NCBI GenBank assembly: GCA_946902875.1
Contig: OX336340.1
Coordinates: 10,555,566 to 10,619,565 of the forward strand
DNA from: Nematopogon swammerdamellus
Taxonomy: Eukaryota; Arthropoda; Insecta; Lepidoptera; Adelidae
Length of the DNA: 64,000 nucleotides
Direction of reading: 5' to 3'
The position numbers and the translations under genes were made by a program. The notes beneath the pieces are model-generated. The model searched no databases. It was not told the DNA's origin and saw nothing but the letters and a program-made list of their open reading frames with translations. Below are positions 44,938-55,571 of the stretch, one piece after another. Each line of letters begins with the position of its first letter. The first letter of the stretch is position 1.

Positions 44938-45342
44938 CATCTACCTAAAAACACGAGATAAGCCTTTTACTAGCATTTTTCGTTCGAAAACGAATGCACC
45001 AAGCTTGCAGCAAACTGTTAAGAGTATTTGAGTCAAGTGCAGTGCTTCACGGAGGTAAGAAAAGTGCTTTTGATACTTGTCGATATTTCATATTTTTCCA
45101 CGATATCTCCTATATTTTTCAAATAACATAATGTTATAGCATGTTTTTTATTGGATGCTTGCCTTTGTCTGTTAGTACAGAGTAAGTGATTACTTGGGTT
45201 CTAGTGAAAATTGTCAAACATAACCTCAAAGTGTGCAGTATCATCCATAATCATTATGGATGCCGCACGCCTTTGTGTACAGGAAATTGAAATACGTCTC
45301 TAGTTCTCTACTACGAGAGATCCACAATGAACAAAAAAAACA
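44938..45342. other. unique spacer between the two P copies
   Basis: No repeat similarity is seen and no convincing exon. A 16-codon ATG frame at ~45255 is not meaningful. Confidence 0.4.
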
Positions 45343-45526
45343 ATGCTGCTGGCTAATTATGTAAGGTTTTTATTGAGTGGCGCTGTTCTCCACTCAATCC
45401 TATCCGATAAATGTAAAATAGGGTCTGCAGCCTTAGACTATATTTATGACTCCCCTCTGACTCAACTCCCGCAGTAGCAAACAAATTTAGGTTCCTGTCT
45501 ACAACGGCCGACCACAAATCAAAGTA

Positions 45527-45761
45527 CAGTCAGCGCGTACGTTCGTGGCCTCCGGCAGGAATGCGAGAATGGAATATATAGTGATGTGAATCAATCTCTG
45601 AAAGTCACGACATTTACGAAACCTCTTTTTTATGTATGACATTAAATTATTTATCTACTAAGGTTTTATTGCGTGGTTGAAGTACGAAGACAAAACACGG
45701 ATAATGGTTTAAAGATCTATCGGCCTCCGCCCGCAGAGGCCACGAACGTGCGCGCTAACAG
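45527..45761. mobile_element. MITE inserted in P copy B (TA target)
   Basis: The ends CAGTCAGCGCGTACGTTCGT and (inverse) CTGTTAGCGCGCACGTTCGT, continuing GGCCTC, are flanked by TA. Copy A lacks it and passes directly through the target (AAAGTATGTAGG), giving an empty-site comparison. Confidence 0.8.
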
Positions 45762-46330
45762 TACACATGTAGGTACTAATAATCTTATAAATAAAATCTT
45801 GGTGTGTTGTTTCCCAGGTACCACCATGGAAGTCCGTAAAATGTGGGGCGTCTTCTGCAAAACACGCGGTCGAAGCAGCACGATCATATCACAGATTTCC
45901 TTCACCTAACTTGAACAATTTTGAAAGGTAAGACCAATGGTATGTACAATACTTATGGAGGTCAATCAGAACGGTACAGAAAAGATGTGAGTGAAATTGA
46001 CAGCATAAGCGATGAGTCACTCTGTATCTGGGGCTTTACTGGCCTCTCAAACGCGAGGTTGTGGGTTCGAATCCAAGTCCTTGTAAAAATCTTTACAATT
46101 TTCCCGTAGTCGCTCCGGCGAGTGAAGGAAAACACTGCAAGGAAATCCTTTCCATCCTTGCACTTACCACTGAAAATCAATCAATCAATCAATCCGAATC
46201 CAATCAATCAATTTACTTCTACGTCACGGCATGCCGTCAGCGGGCTGAACAGTTAATATAAATGCGCACGCAGTCACGGGTAAATGCTAGTATTATATAC
46301 ATACATGCTCATTACTCCTAATATGTTACA

Positions 46331-46645
46331 GGTGAGCTGCCCCTGCAAGCAGTGACAACGGCGAACCTCGTAGAAGATGTGGGCCAGCTCTTTGGGCAAC
46401 AACACAAGCAAGCCATTAAACATTGAAATTGGTTAGGAGCGAGGGCCACTCAACCTTCCCAAAATGAGTGGATTGCTACAATAGAAGCACTTGTGCGTTT
46501 GTTTAAAGTGTTACAACGTCTAGACTTTTATTTAGTCTCAACGAACTGTCTAAATCAAGATAATTTGGAAAACATGTTTGGGGGTGTAAGATCAAGCTGT
46601 GGAAATAAGAACAATCCCACAGTCCAGCAATTCTTGCTGGATTAA
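46331..46645 (+). pseudogene. P-type transposase C-terminal exon, copy B
   Basis: Same reading as in copy A: GELPLQAVTTANLVED, LFGQQHKQAIKH plus stop, then CLNQDNLENMFGGVRSS and NNPTVQQFLLD before TAA. The shared internal stop means the inactivating change predates the split of the two copies. Confidence 0.75.
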
Positions 46646-47147
46646 AAACTGTAATGGATGATTAGTGACATAGTAGCGCACAGTCGTAGTTCAAACTTAA
46701 AACTGTATCTTACAAGGTCAGTCACATTTAATAAATAATTTAGAAAACTTAATTTGTGAAGCGCCCCAGCTCACAACAGTTAAAGACGAATTGTTTTATG
46801 AAATGTTTGAGGAAATTGTGCATTTGTAATTATATATAATTTTGTAATTATGTGGTAATATGAGGATGTTCATTTTATATAAGCATTGAGTTATTATGTA
46901 CATACTTGTTATAAGCCAAGTTGTTATAGGCGAACTTCACCATATAAAAAAATTTTAAGAGAAAAACAAACAAAAAAAAAAAAGATCATAAAACAAACTT
47001 ATTATGTACAGTTTCCTATGTTGTACGGTTTGTGCCAATTATTGGATGAAATTGCTTATTATAATTTAGTTGTGTAATAGTTTACTTGTACAAACACTTC
47101 ATTTCGTAATGAAAGAGCATTTGTGTACTCATGATGTTATTTATTTG

Positions 47148-47276
47148 GCACATTTAGCCAAACTGTGACCATTTAACACTGATATTTCTAAAATGGTCAG
47201 TCCTGCCTGCTCAGTCAAAGTGGGCTGACAATTTTAGGAATATCAGTGTGAAATGGTCACAGTTTGGCTAAATGTG
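47148..47276. repeat. subterminal palindrome of P copy B
   Basis: GCACATTTAGCCAAACTGTG to CACAGTTTGGCTAAATGTGC, with inner arms AACACTGATATTTCTAAAAT and inverse. The arms fit better than in copy A because AACACTGATATTTC is retained on both sides. Confidence 0.8.
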
Positions 47277-47440
47277 CAGTACCTACCTACTAAAATAAAT
47301 TAAATTCGAAATTCCCGCCGAGTGCTAGTTCTGAAATTCTCCGTGTGGGAAAATTTGGCGCCACCAAGGTTAAAACATAGGCAAACAAATTTTGTATGGG
47401 CTTGTGCTTCTTCTACGCCCTAGTAGTATTATATTCTTTG

Positions 47441-47879
47441 GTCGGTCTCTTCGCGTTCGCGGACGGTGACGTGTGCGCCTTGTGTTTTTAGTGGGGTTTT
47501 GTGGATTTTTTGGTGGTTTCTTTGTGAAAAACGATGGAAGGGTAAGTAATCTTCATTTACAATAGTTTCTCGGCGCTGAGGAACGATTTATTCGTAAAGT
47601 ATCGTAATTTTGGTAACCCCCTAGGCAAAAACCGTTCCGAAAATTCTTGAATTTTTTAAACCAGTTTAATAATGATAGTATTAAACACATTACCAATGAA
47701 ATTATAGAAAATTTAATGTACATTTGGAAAATAAAACCTTTTCATATACGTTTAAAAGAAAAAAGTCTAGAAATATTGCCAAAAACGCAAAGCGCACCCG
47801 ATTTTGGCCAAAATCGATTTTGCCCAAAATGGCGTAGCACACCAATGGGTTGACAGCAATCGGGCCGGTAGCACTCTAG
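47441..47879 (+). other. candidate short first exon, otherwise gene-free
   Basis: 47441-47530 is a G/T-rich leader with CGCGTTCGCGG, followed by ACGATGGAAGG|GTAAGT at ~47530-47546: an ATG two codons before a consensus donor. It could be the first exon of an unknown gene or the 5' end of a mobile element. No downstream exon is recognised. Confidence 0.2.
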
Positions 47880-47891
47880 CTAGACAAACTT
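47880..47891. repeat. 12-bp target-site duplication, left copy
   Basis: CTAGACAAACTT at 47880-47891 is repeated exactly at 48880-48891, flanking the LINE insertion. Confidence 0.8.
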
Positions 47892-48879
47892 CTTCTTCTT
47901 CTTCTTCTTTTTTTAAATAGTGGCAACCAAACGAATAGGAAATTCGTTTATTACTGCCAGTATCCAGTGACGGAGTTGCACGGTATAAATTTGTGATTAT
48001 TTTTTATAATATAATAAAACAAAATAATTTTGAAAGGAACGAAGCATTTGAAGTTACTAGTTTGCATGCACAAATTCTGGAAGACACATACTTAGTTGTA
48101 AATAAGATGAAAATAAATAACTAAAACATTATACATATATTTATATATAATTAATTACAGTCTTACGTCATTACATTTTATAAATTTTAATATATATTTT
48201 ATAACATGGGAATTGTTAGTATACAGTATCGTTTGTATGTTAGTAGGAAGTGGGACTTTAAACAAATGTAAAGTGGCATATAACGGAGGGGAATTAACCG
48301 CGAGGGTAATTGGACAACCAAAGAGGATATGGTCTAGGGTTCCTTCGTCCAGTCCGCACTCGCAGATTGATGAGTCAAGTATACGAAGTCGGGCTAGATG
48401 CACTGGAGTGCAGCAGTGTCCAATTCTCATTCGGCACAGAACTGAGGTTTCCTTTTTATTAGCCGTAATTTTAAAAAACCAAGGCTTTGCGGGTATGACC
48501 CGCTGAATGGTGGCATAGTAAGACCCTCTCGCTCGACTGGACACGGACCATTCATCGGACCAGGAATCATGAAGGTATGTTTTTGGGAGTGCCAACAAAT
48601 CATGGGGAAAATTAATGAACGGAGCCCTATCTCCACACACCACCGCCTCCTTGGCTAGAGCGTCTACACGCTCATTGCCTCGAATGCCGGTATGTGAAGG
48701 TATCCAGGCAAAAACAAGTTGTTTTTGACCTAAGGTGAGTAATGTATCTTTAATACATAGAACTATGGGATTATGAATTTGGCAATTGAATGGGTTCTGT
48801 ACCAATGCCTGAAGAGAACTGCGGGAATCTGAGAAAATTATGATCCGTTCCAGTGTGTCGGAGAGGGACACAAATCTGA
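47892..48879 (-). pseudogene. 5'-truncated LINE with RNase H domain
   Basis: Minus-strand open frame of 238 codons (48155-48871). IIFSDSRSSLQALVQ and WIPSHTGIRGNERVDALAKE are RNase H active-site motifs (D...D). A downstream C-x-C-x(8)-H-x(4)-C-type cluster (SICECGLDEGTLDHILFGCP) is the C-terminal zinc-knuckle-like motif of I/Jockey-group LINEs. The element ends in an (A)n/(AAG)n tail at 47892-47918, and the 12-bp target duplications flank it. The frame is intact, so insertion is recent, but RT is absent. 5' truncation is usual for LINE copies. Confidence 0.85.
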
Positions 48880-48891
48880 CTAGACAAACTT

Positions 48892-49482
48892 ATCTCTCCG
48901 CACTGTCTGACATTGACACTGACAGTGGAGCCAACATAACGGCGAAGGGAACTTTTAGTTGGAATTGGAACGCTCTCTACCTACTGTCATTCTCATTCGT
49001 TGAGGACTTGTGGCTATTCTATTATTTGATGGCGGGACCCAATGAAAAAATTTTAAAAATTCTAATTTTTTTTTCGAACTAAATCTCTTATTATATCTCA
49101 AAAACTAAATGTAATAACGAAAAATAAAAGAAAAACCTGTTTAGGTTTGGACTTTGGGCTACATTTAAAAAAATTAAGAATTTTTTAACTAGGTACCTAC
49201 CTATATTTTAAAATAAAAATCAATTATTTGTAATTTCAATCAGTCTTATATACAAAAATTACACAAAAAAGCGGATGCGCGGGCAGGATGGTGATATAGC
49301 CCGCCGCCGCGCCGGATTCGCGGGCCCCCGCCAGCGATTCTATAGCACACGTACGAGTCACACAGCACGAAGATAAAAGCCTAACAAAAAACCGGACAGG
49401 CCGGACATCTTCAAATTTGGATGGACAAGCATTTAAAAAGCCTAACCATGTCCGGCTTTATCCGGACGTCTGGCAACGCTAT
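48892..49482. other. gene-free stretch
   Basis: 49385-49475 (TCCGG repeats, ending GTCCGGATAAAGCCGGAC inverse and TTGCCAGACGTCCGG) resembles an end of the hAT family at 29699. A GC patch lies at 49270-49345. No exon is seen. Confidence 0.45.
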
Positions 49483-49540
49483 TTACATAGCCGTTTCATT
49501 CAGTGCGGTGGTATCAACCCCGGCGGGCGGGGATAAGCCT
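49483..49540 (-). mobile_element. SINE core fragment
   Basis: ATTTACATAGCCGTTTC and ATTCAGTGCGGTGGTA (plus-strand reading) belong to the SINE core; nothing else of the element remains. Confidence 0.6.
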
Positions 49541-49889
49541 ATGATTACTCGGGTATGAGTCTTTCGACATCGATGACGACCACACCAGTACTTTTGCAGT
49601 GTTCTATCAGAACCGCCTCCCGCGCGCAGTTGTCGCGCCGCGCCGCCTCGAATTTGGAGCATGTTGCATTTAAAAAACAGCCATGGTTATTTAGCTGCCC
49701 GTGTGCACACGTCCATACATCGTCATAATATGATCTATTGAGGCGGTCAAATAGCCGCCGAATAAAGAACCGCCCGTCTGCACGTACTCTAAGGGTAAAT
49801 CATCTTGTCCGTTGCTCAGAATGGATGTCGGACTGGCTTCCATAGACATGCATGACCGTTTGTCAGCAGACCCGGGTCCTTCGGATCGT

Positions 49890-50030
49890 GCCGGCTATAC
49901 TCGGCGGACCTCGGCCCACCTCCAAGCCGGACTGGCACCTCCTCGGGGGTGATATTGGCTGCGCCTGAGGCTTCGACCTCGGACACAGCCAGCTAGTTCG
50001 GAAACAATAAAAAATAAAAAATGCAGCGGG
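49890..50030 (+). repeat. GC-rich LINE 3' end fragment
   Basis: AGCCGGACTGGCACCTCCTC, TTGGCTGCGCCTGAGGC and CTCGGACACAGCC, followed by an AATAAAAAATAAAAAA tail, match 12888-12970. Probably the shared 3' UTR of a LINE family. Confidence 0.55.
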
Positions 50031-50469
50031 TGTAGGGTTGCCATTCGTCCCGGCAGTGGCGGATGGTGGGTTCTCAGCAAGGGCAAGCACAACTTACCTA
50101 CTTTGACATAGGTATTTTGTAGTCTTCGATAATGTTGACGAACTGTAGGTACATTTAGGCCCGTTAGAAACATGATATATACTTATGTAAGTTTTATATG
50201 TTCATGTCCAATAAAAAAAATCCCGGAGTGCTATTAAAATAAAATAATATACAAAAAACTTTAGCTACAAATCATACTCTCACAAAATATTGGATATGAT
50301 ATAATGAATTAATGACAGAAAATGGTTTTATTTATTACGTATTCAGGATTAACTATTTTCAATTTCAAATCGTATCAAAATTGCCAGTGACTTAAGAATA
50401 ATCAACGGAAATTGCTATGACTAAGACAATTAGCCGGAATTGAGACAAAACTTAGAAAAAGAAAAAAAA

Positions 50470-50562
50470 ACATTTGTAAAAGAAGGATTTGAACCGGCAA
50501 CCCTTTGATTCATACTCAAAATTTTAATCCATTAAACCACAAGGAGCCACAGCGAGCACGAC
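50470..50562 (-). mobile_element. tRNA-like SINE head
   Basis: Minus strand: TTGTGGTTTAATGGATTAAA (box-A-like) and GCCGGTTCAAATCC (box B), followed by a T-rich region. Stem pairing is poor, so this is a tRNA-derived repeat and not a tRNA gene. Confidence 0.45.
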
Positions 50563-50794
50563 GAATATACGAAACGTATGCATATGCAGCCAAACCAAGC
50601 GAAGCGATCGAGTCAAGGACAGCGGACAACCGTAAGCTAAAGCCGAAAGCCTGGCTTTCGCTTACGCTTGTGAGTCGTGTAGGTGTTGTATAAGTGTACA
50701 CACATATTGGAACAAACGTTTGTTTCAATGTATGCGTTTTCTATGAAGGCACGAAATTGATTTACTATCATATATGTTTTTCTACGATTTGTTT

Positions 50795-50870
50795 ATAGAA
50801 GTCCGGAAATACCAGCCTTCCGGCTATAAAATGCAGACGTCTATCCCTGCACTCTTGCGAGTACAGTGAT
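50795..50870. repeat. inverted copy of the 1195-1320 repeat
   Basis: CCGGAAATACCAGCC, GCAGACGTCTATCCCTGCAC and TCTTGCGAGTACAGT match the reverse complement of 1240-1310. Confidence 0.55.
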
Positions 50871-50897
50871 CATGTATGCCAGATCGAGGCCCCATAG

Positions 50898-51161
50898 ATG
50901 TACCGTTCTTCCGAAATAATCCCATGGGAAACGCAGGCTGAAGCCTTTCCCCAGCTGATCCGATCCGATTCCTCAGATCCGAGCCACCACCTGTCGACCC
51001 GAAGGAACCTCCGACCGAAGCCGAGAGCCGGGGGTGAAACCTTCACTGCCACTGGGGTCCGCACCCTGTCCAACAACAGCCTGTGCCCAGGGCCTCAGCG
51101 TTTTGTTCTAGCCGCAGCTTTTGTTTTCACCAGCTATGTATATACGTGGGAGTGCATATGA
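50898..51161 (+). other. unrecognised ORF of 87 codons
   Basis: GC-rich open frame beginning MYRSSEIIPWETQAEAF; the complementary frame is also open. There are no motifs I recognise. It lies between two repeats. The phase is not supported by splice sites, so coding status is doubtful. Confidence 0.15.
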
Positions 51162-51173
51162 CCACCACCTAAT

Positions 51174-51706
51174 CAGTGGCGACTCCTTTCAGTTGGCGAG
51201 GTTGGCGCCGCCAAACCAAATAAAATTAATGACACCATTAATACAGAAGTATCAAGCTAAAATAAATGTGAATAAATATCGGAGTTATATTAGTATTTAT
51301 ATCATATTATATGTAACCCACTAAGATAAAATGTCAATCCCGTACCCGTTACATCATTTGAAATTCGCGCGCGTCAAACGCGGGCGACGACGAATGACGA
51401 CAGATCAAGGCATTCATTGGCCGGTTGGCTACATATTGAAGCGCCAAGCGCGCGCTGCAAGTTGCAACTCGACTGCTTTGACACAACCAGTAGGTACCTA
51501 TCTACAGACAAATAAATCATAAGTGAGTAAAATAAATCATTTAAACTAAATATTATAAACTATCTATATCGTAATCGTCTTTCAGTTTTTGAACTCATTG
51601 TGGTAGAAATAAATTAACACGTAGGTACCTAAGTTATGAAATTATGAAAAAAAAAAAAATCCTTAGCCAGAGCCAACCCAATATTCAGGACCAGGAGTCG
51701 CCGCTG
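51174..51706. mobile_element. hAT-type MITE
   Basis: The ends CAGTGGCGACTCCTTTC and (inverse) CAGCGGCGACTCCTGGTC are flanked by CACCTAAT (51166-51173) and CACTTAAT (51707-51714), an 8-bp duplication with one mismatch. 533 bp, AT-rich interior, no coding content. Confidence 0.7.
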
Positions 51707-51714
51707 CACTTAAT

Positions 51715-52556
51715 GTGTACCAGGGATCCACCGGTCTTGAAGAACTTACAGCGTTCTTCATGAAGGCACAATGAACGTCCGAAGCACGCTCTTTCAGTGC
51801 TTCGTCGCCGGAGTGGCGTGGCGCTGCGATCGCGCGAGCGAGCGGCTAGCGCTGCGCCGCACGCGAGGCGAATGTTTATGATGATGCGTTGTTTAGGCGC
51901 GGCAATTATGAATTTTTGAAATTATGTTTAGGTGCAAATAACGTATGCGCGCGGCGCGCTTAGGCAAGCCGTGCTTTTTGGCTCTATGGACCGTCCGCCA
52001 GTGAGTCCCGGTACACCGGGACTTGTCACCGGTTTAGAATCTCAGTCCCGGTCGTCCCGCCTGACCACCAAATGTTCCGGTCGGGAACCAAAAGCCAGTT
52101 AGTTTTATCCATACTAATATTATTTAAAAGAATCTTTAACTACGCATTTTAATATGGGGGGAGCCAAAGGGTTTAGTGTTTCTTCTTATTTCCTAACACT
52201 CATTACAGAGCGTTTCAGGCATTAAGTCCGCAGATTTCAGTCGCAGATGTCAATTATGTGTATATACATAGACAACAAACGTTCAGTGGAGACTTTTGGA
52301 TAATTATCTGTGAGCTTACAGAGCTGCGTGGATCATTCTGAATCGGACACTTTTCTGGGGCCTATAATTTATGGGCTATTAACATTTAAAATTATTGCCT
52401 ACCTAATTATCTAATAGAATTTATTCATAATCTATCTTTAAATGTAAAAGATACCCATCATCTAAAATTTTATTTAATATTCATAGAACAGGTGCTGCAT
52501 TTCCCCGCTCAAAGACAACCAACCAACTTTTCTTAGGTTTTGATATAGTATCCCGG
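51715..52556. other. gene-free stretch
   Basis: 51780-51870 is CpG-rich. 52000-52090 holds CCCGGTACACCGGGA and other short dyads. No exon is seen. Confidence 0.4.
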
Positions 52557-52750
52557 TCAGTGCCTGCACCTTTGTGGCAACCCTAAGCGAGTGGGTCTTC
52601 TTGCCTTACTTCCTGCTTGATAGTTATCTTGTACAAATACTTTGCTAAACGTGGTAGTCGGTGATGTGCTGTAATTTACAAGAGTACCTGCAGCACAACT
52701 TCGATTACTCTGCTTACCCCGATTGTCAGGATATAGCGTGTGGTATGTCT
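52557..52750 (-). repeat. repeat with cognate at 61396-61530
   Basis: Minus-strand translation HTLYPDNRGKQSNRSCAA, LVNYSTSPTTTFSKVF matches the plus-strand translation at 61396 (HTLYPDNWGKQSNRCYAA, LVNYSTKPTTMFRKVF). Divergence is modest and the frame is open in both, but both pieces are short and no family is recognised. Confidence 0.55.
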
Positions 52751-52751
52751 G

Positions 52752-52953
52752 TAGTCGTTTCAAGCGACCTATCATTCAGTGTAGTGGTACAACCCGGGCG
52801 GGATAAACTCTACCACCTAGTAAGGAAAGAAGAAAATTCGAACCACGGTCGAACGGTCACCCATCCCAGTACTGACCGCGCCCAGGTGTGCTTATGATTA
52901 CGTCCGACAGTCGACCGATCACACCAGTCACCACAGAGCAACCGAGGCTGACA
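52752..52953 (-). mobile_element. SINE copy, tRNA/5S superfamily, variant head
   Basis: Minus strand: GTCAGCCTCGGTTGCTCTG, a CGGACGTAATCATAAGC variant in place of GTTAAGC, GGGCGCGGTCAGTACTGG, GGATGGGTGACCG and the core to GACTA. The 3' domain is lost. The 19375 fragment has the same GGTCGACTG...ATAAGCACACC head, so this is a second head subfamily. Confidence 0.75.
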
Positions 52954-53242
52954 AAATTTCTAGCATAATATAATTCGCCTGTGGTCACCCAAGCGCTTTT
53001 GCCAAAGAATGTAATACTCTGTGCTTTTTCTTCGTTTGTCACTACTTGGTGGGTGTTAAGCGACCCCGAAACGATCAATAAATTGTGATTGACTATTTTT
53101 ACGTGATTGAAGGTTTCAAGTGATGGGCCATTGAAGCTGCTCCAATTGTCGATGCATCATCGCACGCCTCATTCGAATGCTGAACTGTGTTGACGAAAGT
53201 AGTGTCGCTCATATCATAAACTATGATTCTGTTTGTTTTATC

Positions 53243-53342
53243 ATAGAAACAATACAACCATATACAATTGCCATTTAGGACCAAAGGGAAGTGCTTGCCT
53301 TTGGTCCTAAATGTCAATTGTATATGGCTGTATTGTTTCTCA
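53243..53342. repeat. foldback, ~44-bp arms
   Basis: AGAAACAATACAACCATATA to ATTTAGGACCAAAGG, loop of ~8 bp, then the inverse with three or four mismatches. Confidence 0.8.
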
Positions 53343-53431
53343 CTGACATTGCACATAGTTCGCGAGTATTATGAGCTGACTTCACGGATGCCGTATGCAG
53401 GTGATGTAGCCAGCGGTTTCCATGAAGAAAA
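53343..53431 (+). mobile_element. decayed SINE 3' fragment
   Basis: ATGAGCTGACTTCACGGATG and AGGTGATGTAGCCAGCGG are recognisable from the SINE 3' domain. Confidence 0.5.
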
Positions 53432-53662
53432 ATTGAAACTTTTTAAATTGTTCTTCCGTATATTGACTTATAAATTCTTAGTGATTTTGTGACGGTTTGC
53501 ATGCAAGTCAATGGGACATTTCTTTTTGTCCATGTAATATTGCGTTTAACCTTCCACAACACAGAACAAACAAAGATATGAGTAACAAAACAAAAACACG
53601 TTCTGTAATTTGATCGCCGCTCCGCTATGTTCAGTGGGGCGGTCGATATATAAAAAAAAAAA

Positions 53663-53997
53663 TTAAATTGGTTGTCTGTAAAGTCGGTTTACGGACGATA
53701 GTTTTACGTGATGACGTGGAATAATCGTAGTACATAGAGCAAAGATCAGTAATTGTATTTCCAGTAGAAAGATTAATCATCTTGTGACTGGCCATCAATA
53801 AACTTCTGTTGTCTGATCTTGACAGTTTTACTTCTTAAGACGTTTCCATGGTAACTTTGACTATACCGATTGTGCCTCTCTATCGCTTGTTACGCGCTCT
53901 CGCTTGCACACACAGGCTCAGATGGAACGTGACACTTTTTCGTGTGTGCAGCCGGTGTTCATCAATTTATAAGATGTGGCGTCATCACGTCAAAAAC
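53663..53997 (+). mobile_element. repeat element F, short copy
   Basis: GGTTGTCTGTAAAGTCGG and ACGATAGTTTTACGTGATGA at the left; GTGACACTTTTTCGTG, CCGGTGTTCATCAATTTATA and GTCATCACGTCAAAA at the right. It lacks the ~850 bp interior of 40214-41407. Confidence 0.6.
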
Positions 53998-54539
53998 GAT
54001 TGTCACATGCGTTAATTGCCATCGATCAAAATTTTCATCAAATTACTGTCAATGCCGTTGTAATAATGACAATCGCTTCGTAAACAATCCATTTTCGCAT
54101 CAATCAATCCAAGTGTCAATCCTCAGACCGATCAAAAAAGTCAAGACAGAACATCGCGAGCAATGTAGGCGAGGCCAGTTTTTTTACATGTGGTAGGTCA
54201 GTGTTACCAAATAATTCCCAGTGTTTGTAAATAAAATCTTCTTTAGTTTTATTTATATTTGGGATAGTAAAAACAAAACAAAAATTAAAAGAAGTAACGT
54301 TATGTTGCGTTTAATCTTACTTACCCAATAATCGGGATAATTATAACACTAATGGCAACATTTGTCGAGTTTTTTGATAGATAATGCGAGGTGTAGTTTG
54401 GTTGCGTGTGTGTGCGCGTGGCCTTGTATGCACACGGCAAGGTGTAGTTTTGATTCCACACTGATTTTGCTGCGATCTGTCTATACTTTTTTATTACATC
54501 AAGAGTGTAAATCACGTCAAATCAAATCAAAGAAAATTC
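53998..54539. other. gene-free stretch
   Basis: AT-rich. The 84-codon ORF at 53942-54196 begins inside element F and is not recognised. Confidence 0.4.
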
Positions 54540-54924
54540 GTCAGCCTCGGTAGCTCAGTGGCGCGGTTGGTTAGTCAACTGTTATTAAGCAACGCTGAGC
54601 GCGGTCAGTGATTGAATGGGTGACCGCTCGACCGTTGGAGGCTGACCGTGGTTCGGATTCCACGTTAAACTGTAGGTCCCTTCCCTTCTTACCTTACTAG
54701 GTGGTAGGATTTATCCCGGCTGGGTTGGTACCACCGCACTGAACGAAACGTCGGTCGAAACGGCTATGTAAATAGTTCGTGTTTTCCGTCCAGTTTAGTG
54801 TAGCCGACATGAAATGAAGGGAAGCAGTTCGTTCAGTTAGTTCACCCTGTGTTATGGGCTGACATCACGGATGTTGTAGGTGATGTAGCCAACCGTGTCA
54901 GGCTCCATAAAAAAAAAAAAAAAC
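54540..54924 (+). mobile_element. full-length SINE, tRNA/5S composite
   Basis: GTCAGCCTCGGTAGCTCAGT is followed by a shorter head (GTCAACTGTTATTAAGCAAC), the 5S-like GGTCAGTGATTGAATGGGTG, box-B-like GGTTCGGATTCC, the core, and TCCATA plus a 17-A tail. The best tRNA-like box A of all copies. Confidence 0.85.
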
Positions 54925-55571
54925 GTAAACATGGTCAATCGCAAATGATCGTTTCGGGGACCCATTATTGTTTTGTTATATTATGATTATTCATTATTGA
55001 TGATTATTAGTCATTAGTATTACAGATGCTAAGATTTCCCCTTTTTCTCCACTCTGGAGTCGAACTTTTGTTGAAACACCTATTAGTTATTAGGTATAAG
55101 AGTTTTCAAATATGAACTTTGTCAATGGATGTGGATGGATGGAATTGTGCATGAAACGTGTTACCTAAATTACCTAAATTTAGTTAGAGTGATAGAACCG
55201 AAACATGAAATGTCTTTTTTTTCTAAATCATGTTTGAGATGTAATTTAAAAAAAAGACATTTGAAGATATTGTAAAAGGCGTTTAATTCAAAAGCATTAT
55301 AAGAATATTTAAAAAACCGTATCAAGAAATAAACACCAAAAACACAATCCAATTCTTTCTTGGCACATGAGGCCCGGTCCGGCTTCATTGTGATGAATGA
55401 TTAATTAAAAAGAAATGGTACTTAAGTATACAGGTAACATTATTTAATAAATGCAAATTAAAATCGCAATAAATACATTGTTCCACATATTTTTTGACAG
55501 TCCCTGTGTTGCTATTCACGCCTGCGTCAATATTTGCTAGATATATATTGTTGGTTGAATTTTTAGTCAAG
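54925..55571. other. 3' flank of the 55572-64000 gene
   Basis: No gene. On the minus strand ATTAAA (inverse at ~55443-55448) about 125 bp downstream of the stop codon could serve as the polyadenylation signal. No canonical AATAAA is seen closer. Confidence 0.35.

Larger units (their letters stand above)
45343..47440 (+). mobile_element. P-superfamily transposon copy B, degenerate
   Basis: Same order as copy A: 5' block with CAGCCTTAGACTATATTTAT, transposase exon, SINE in intron, C-terminal exon, AT-rich 3' UTR and subterminal palindrome. It differs by carrying an extra 235-bp MITE and a GGCGCTGTTCTCCACTCAA insertion-like segment near the start, and by lacking the 532-bp duplication. Confidence 0.75.
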
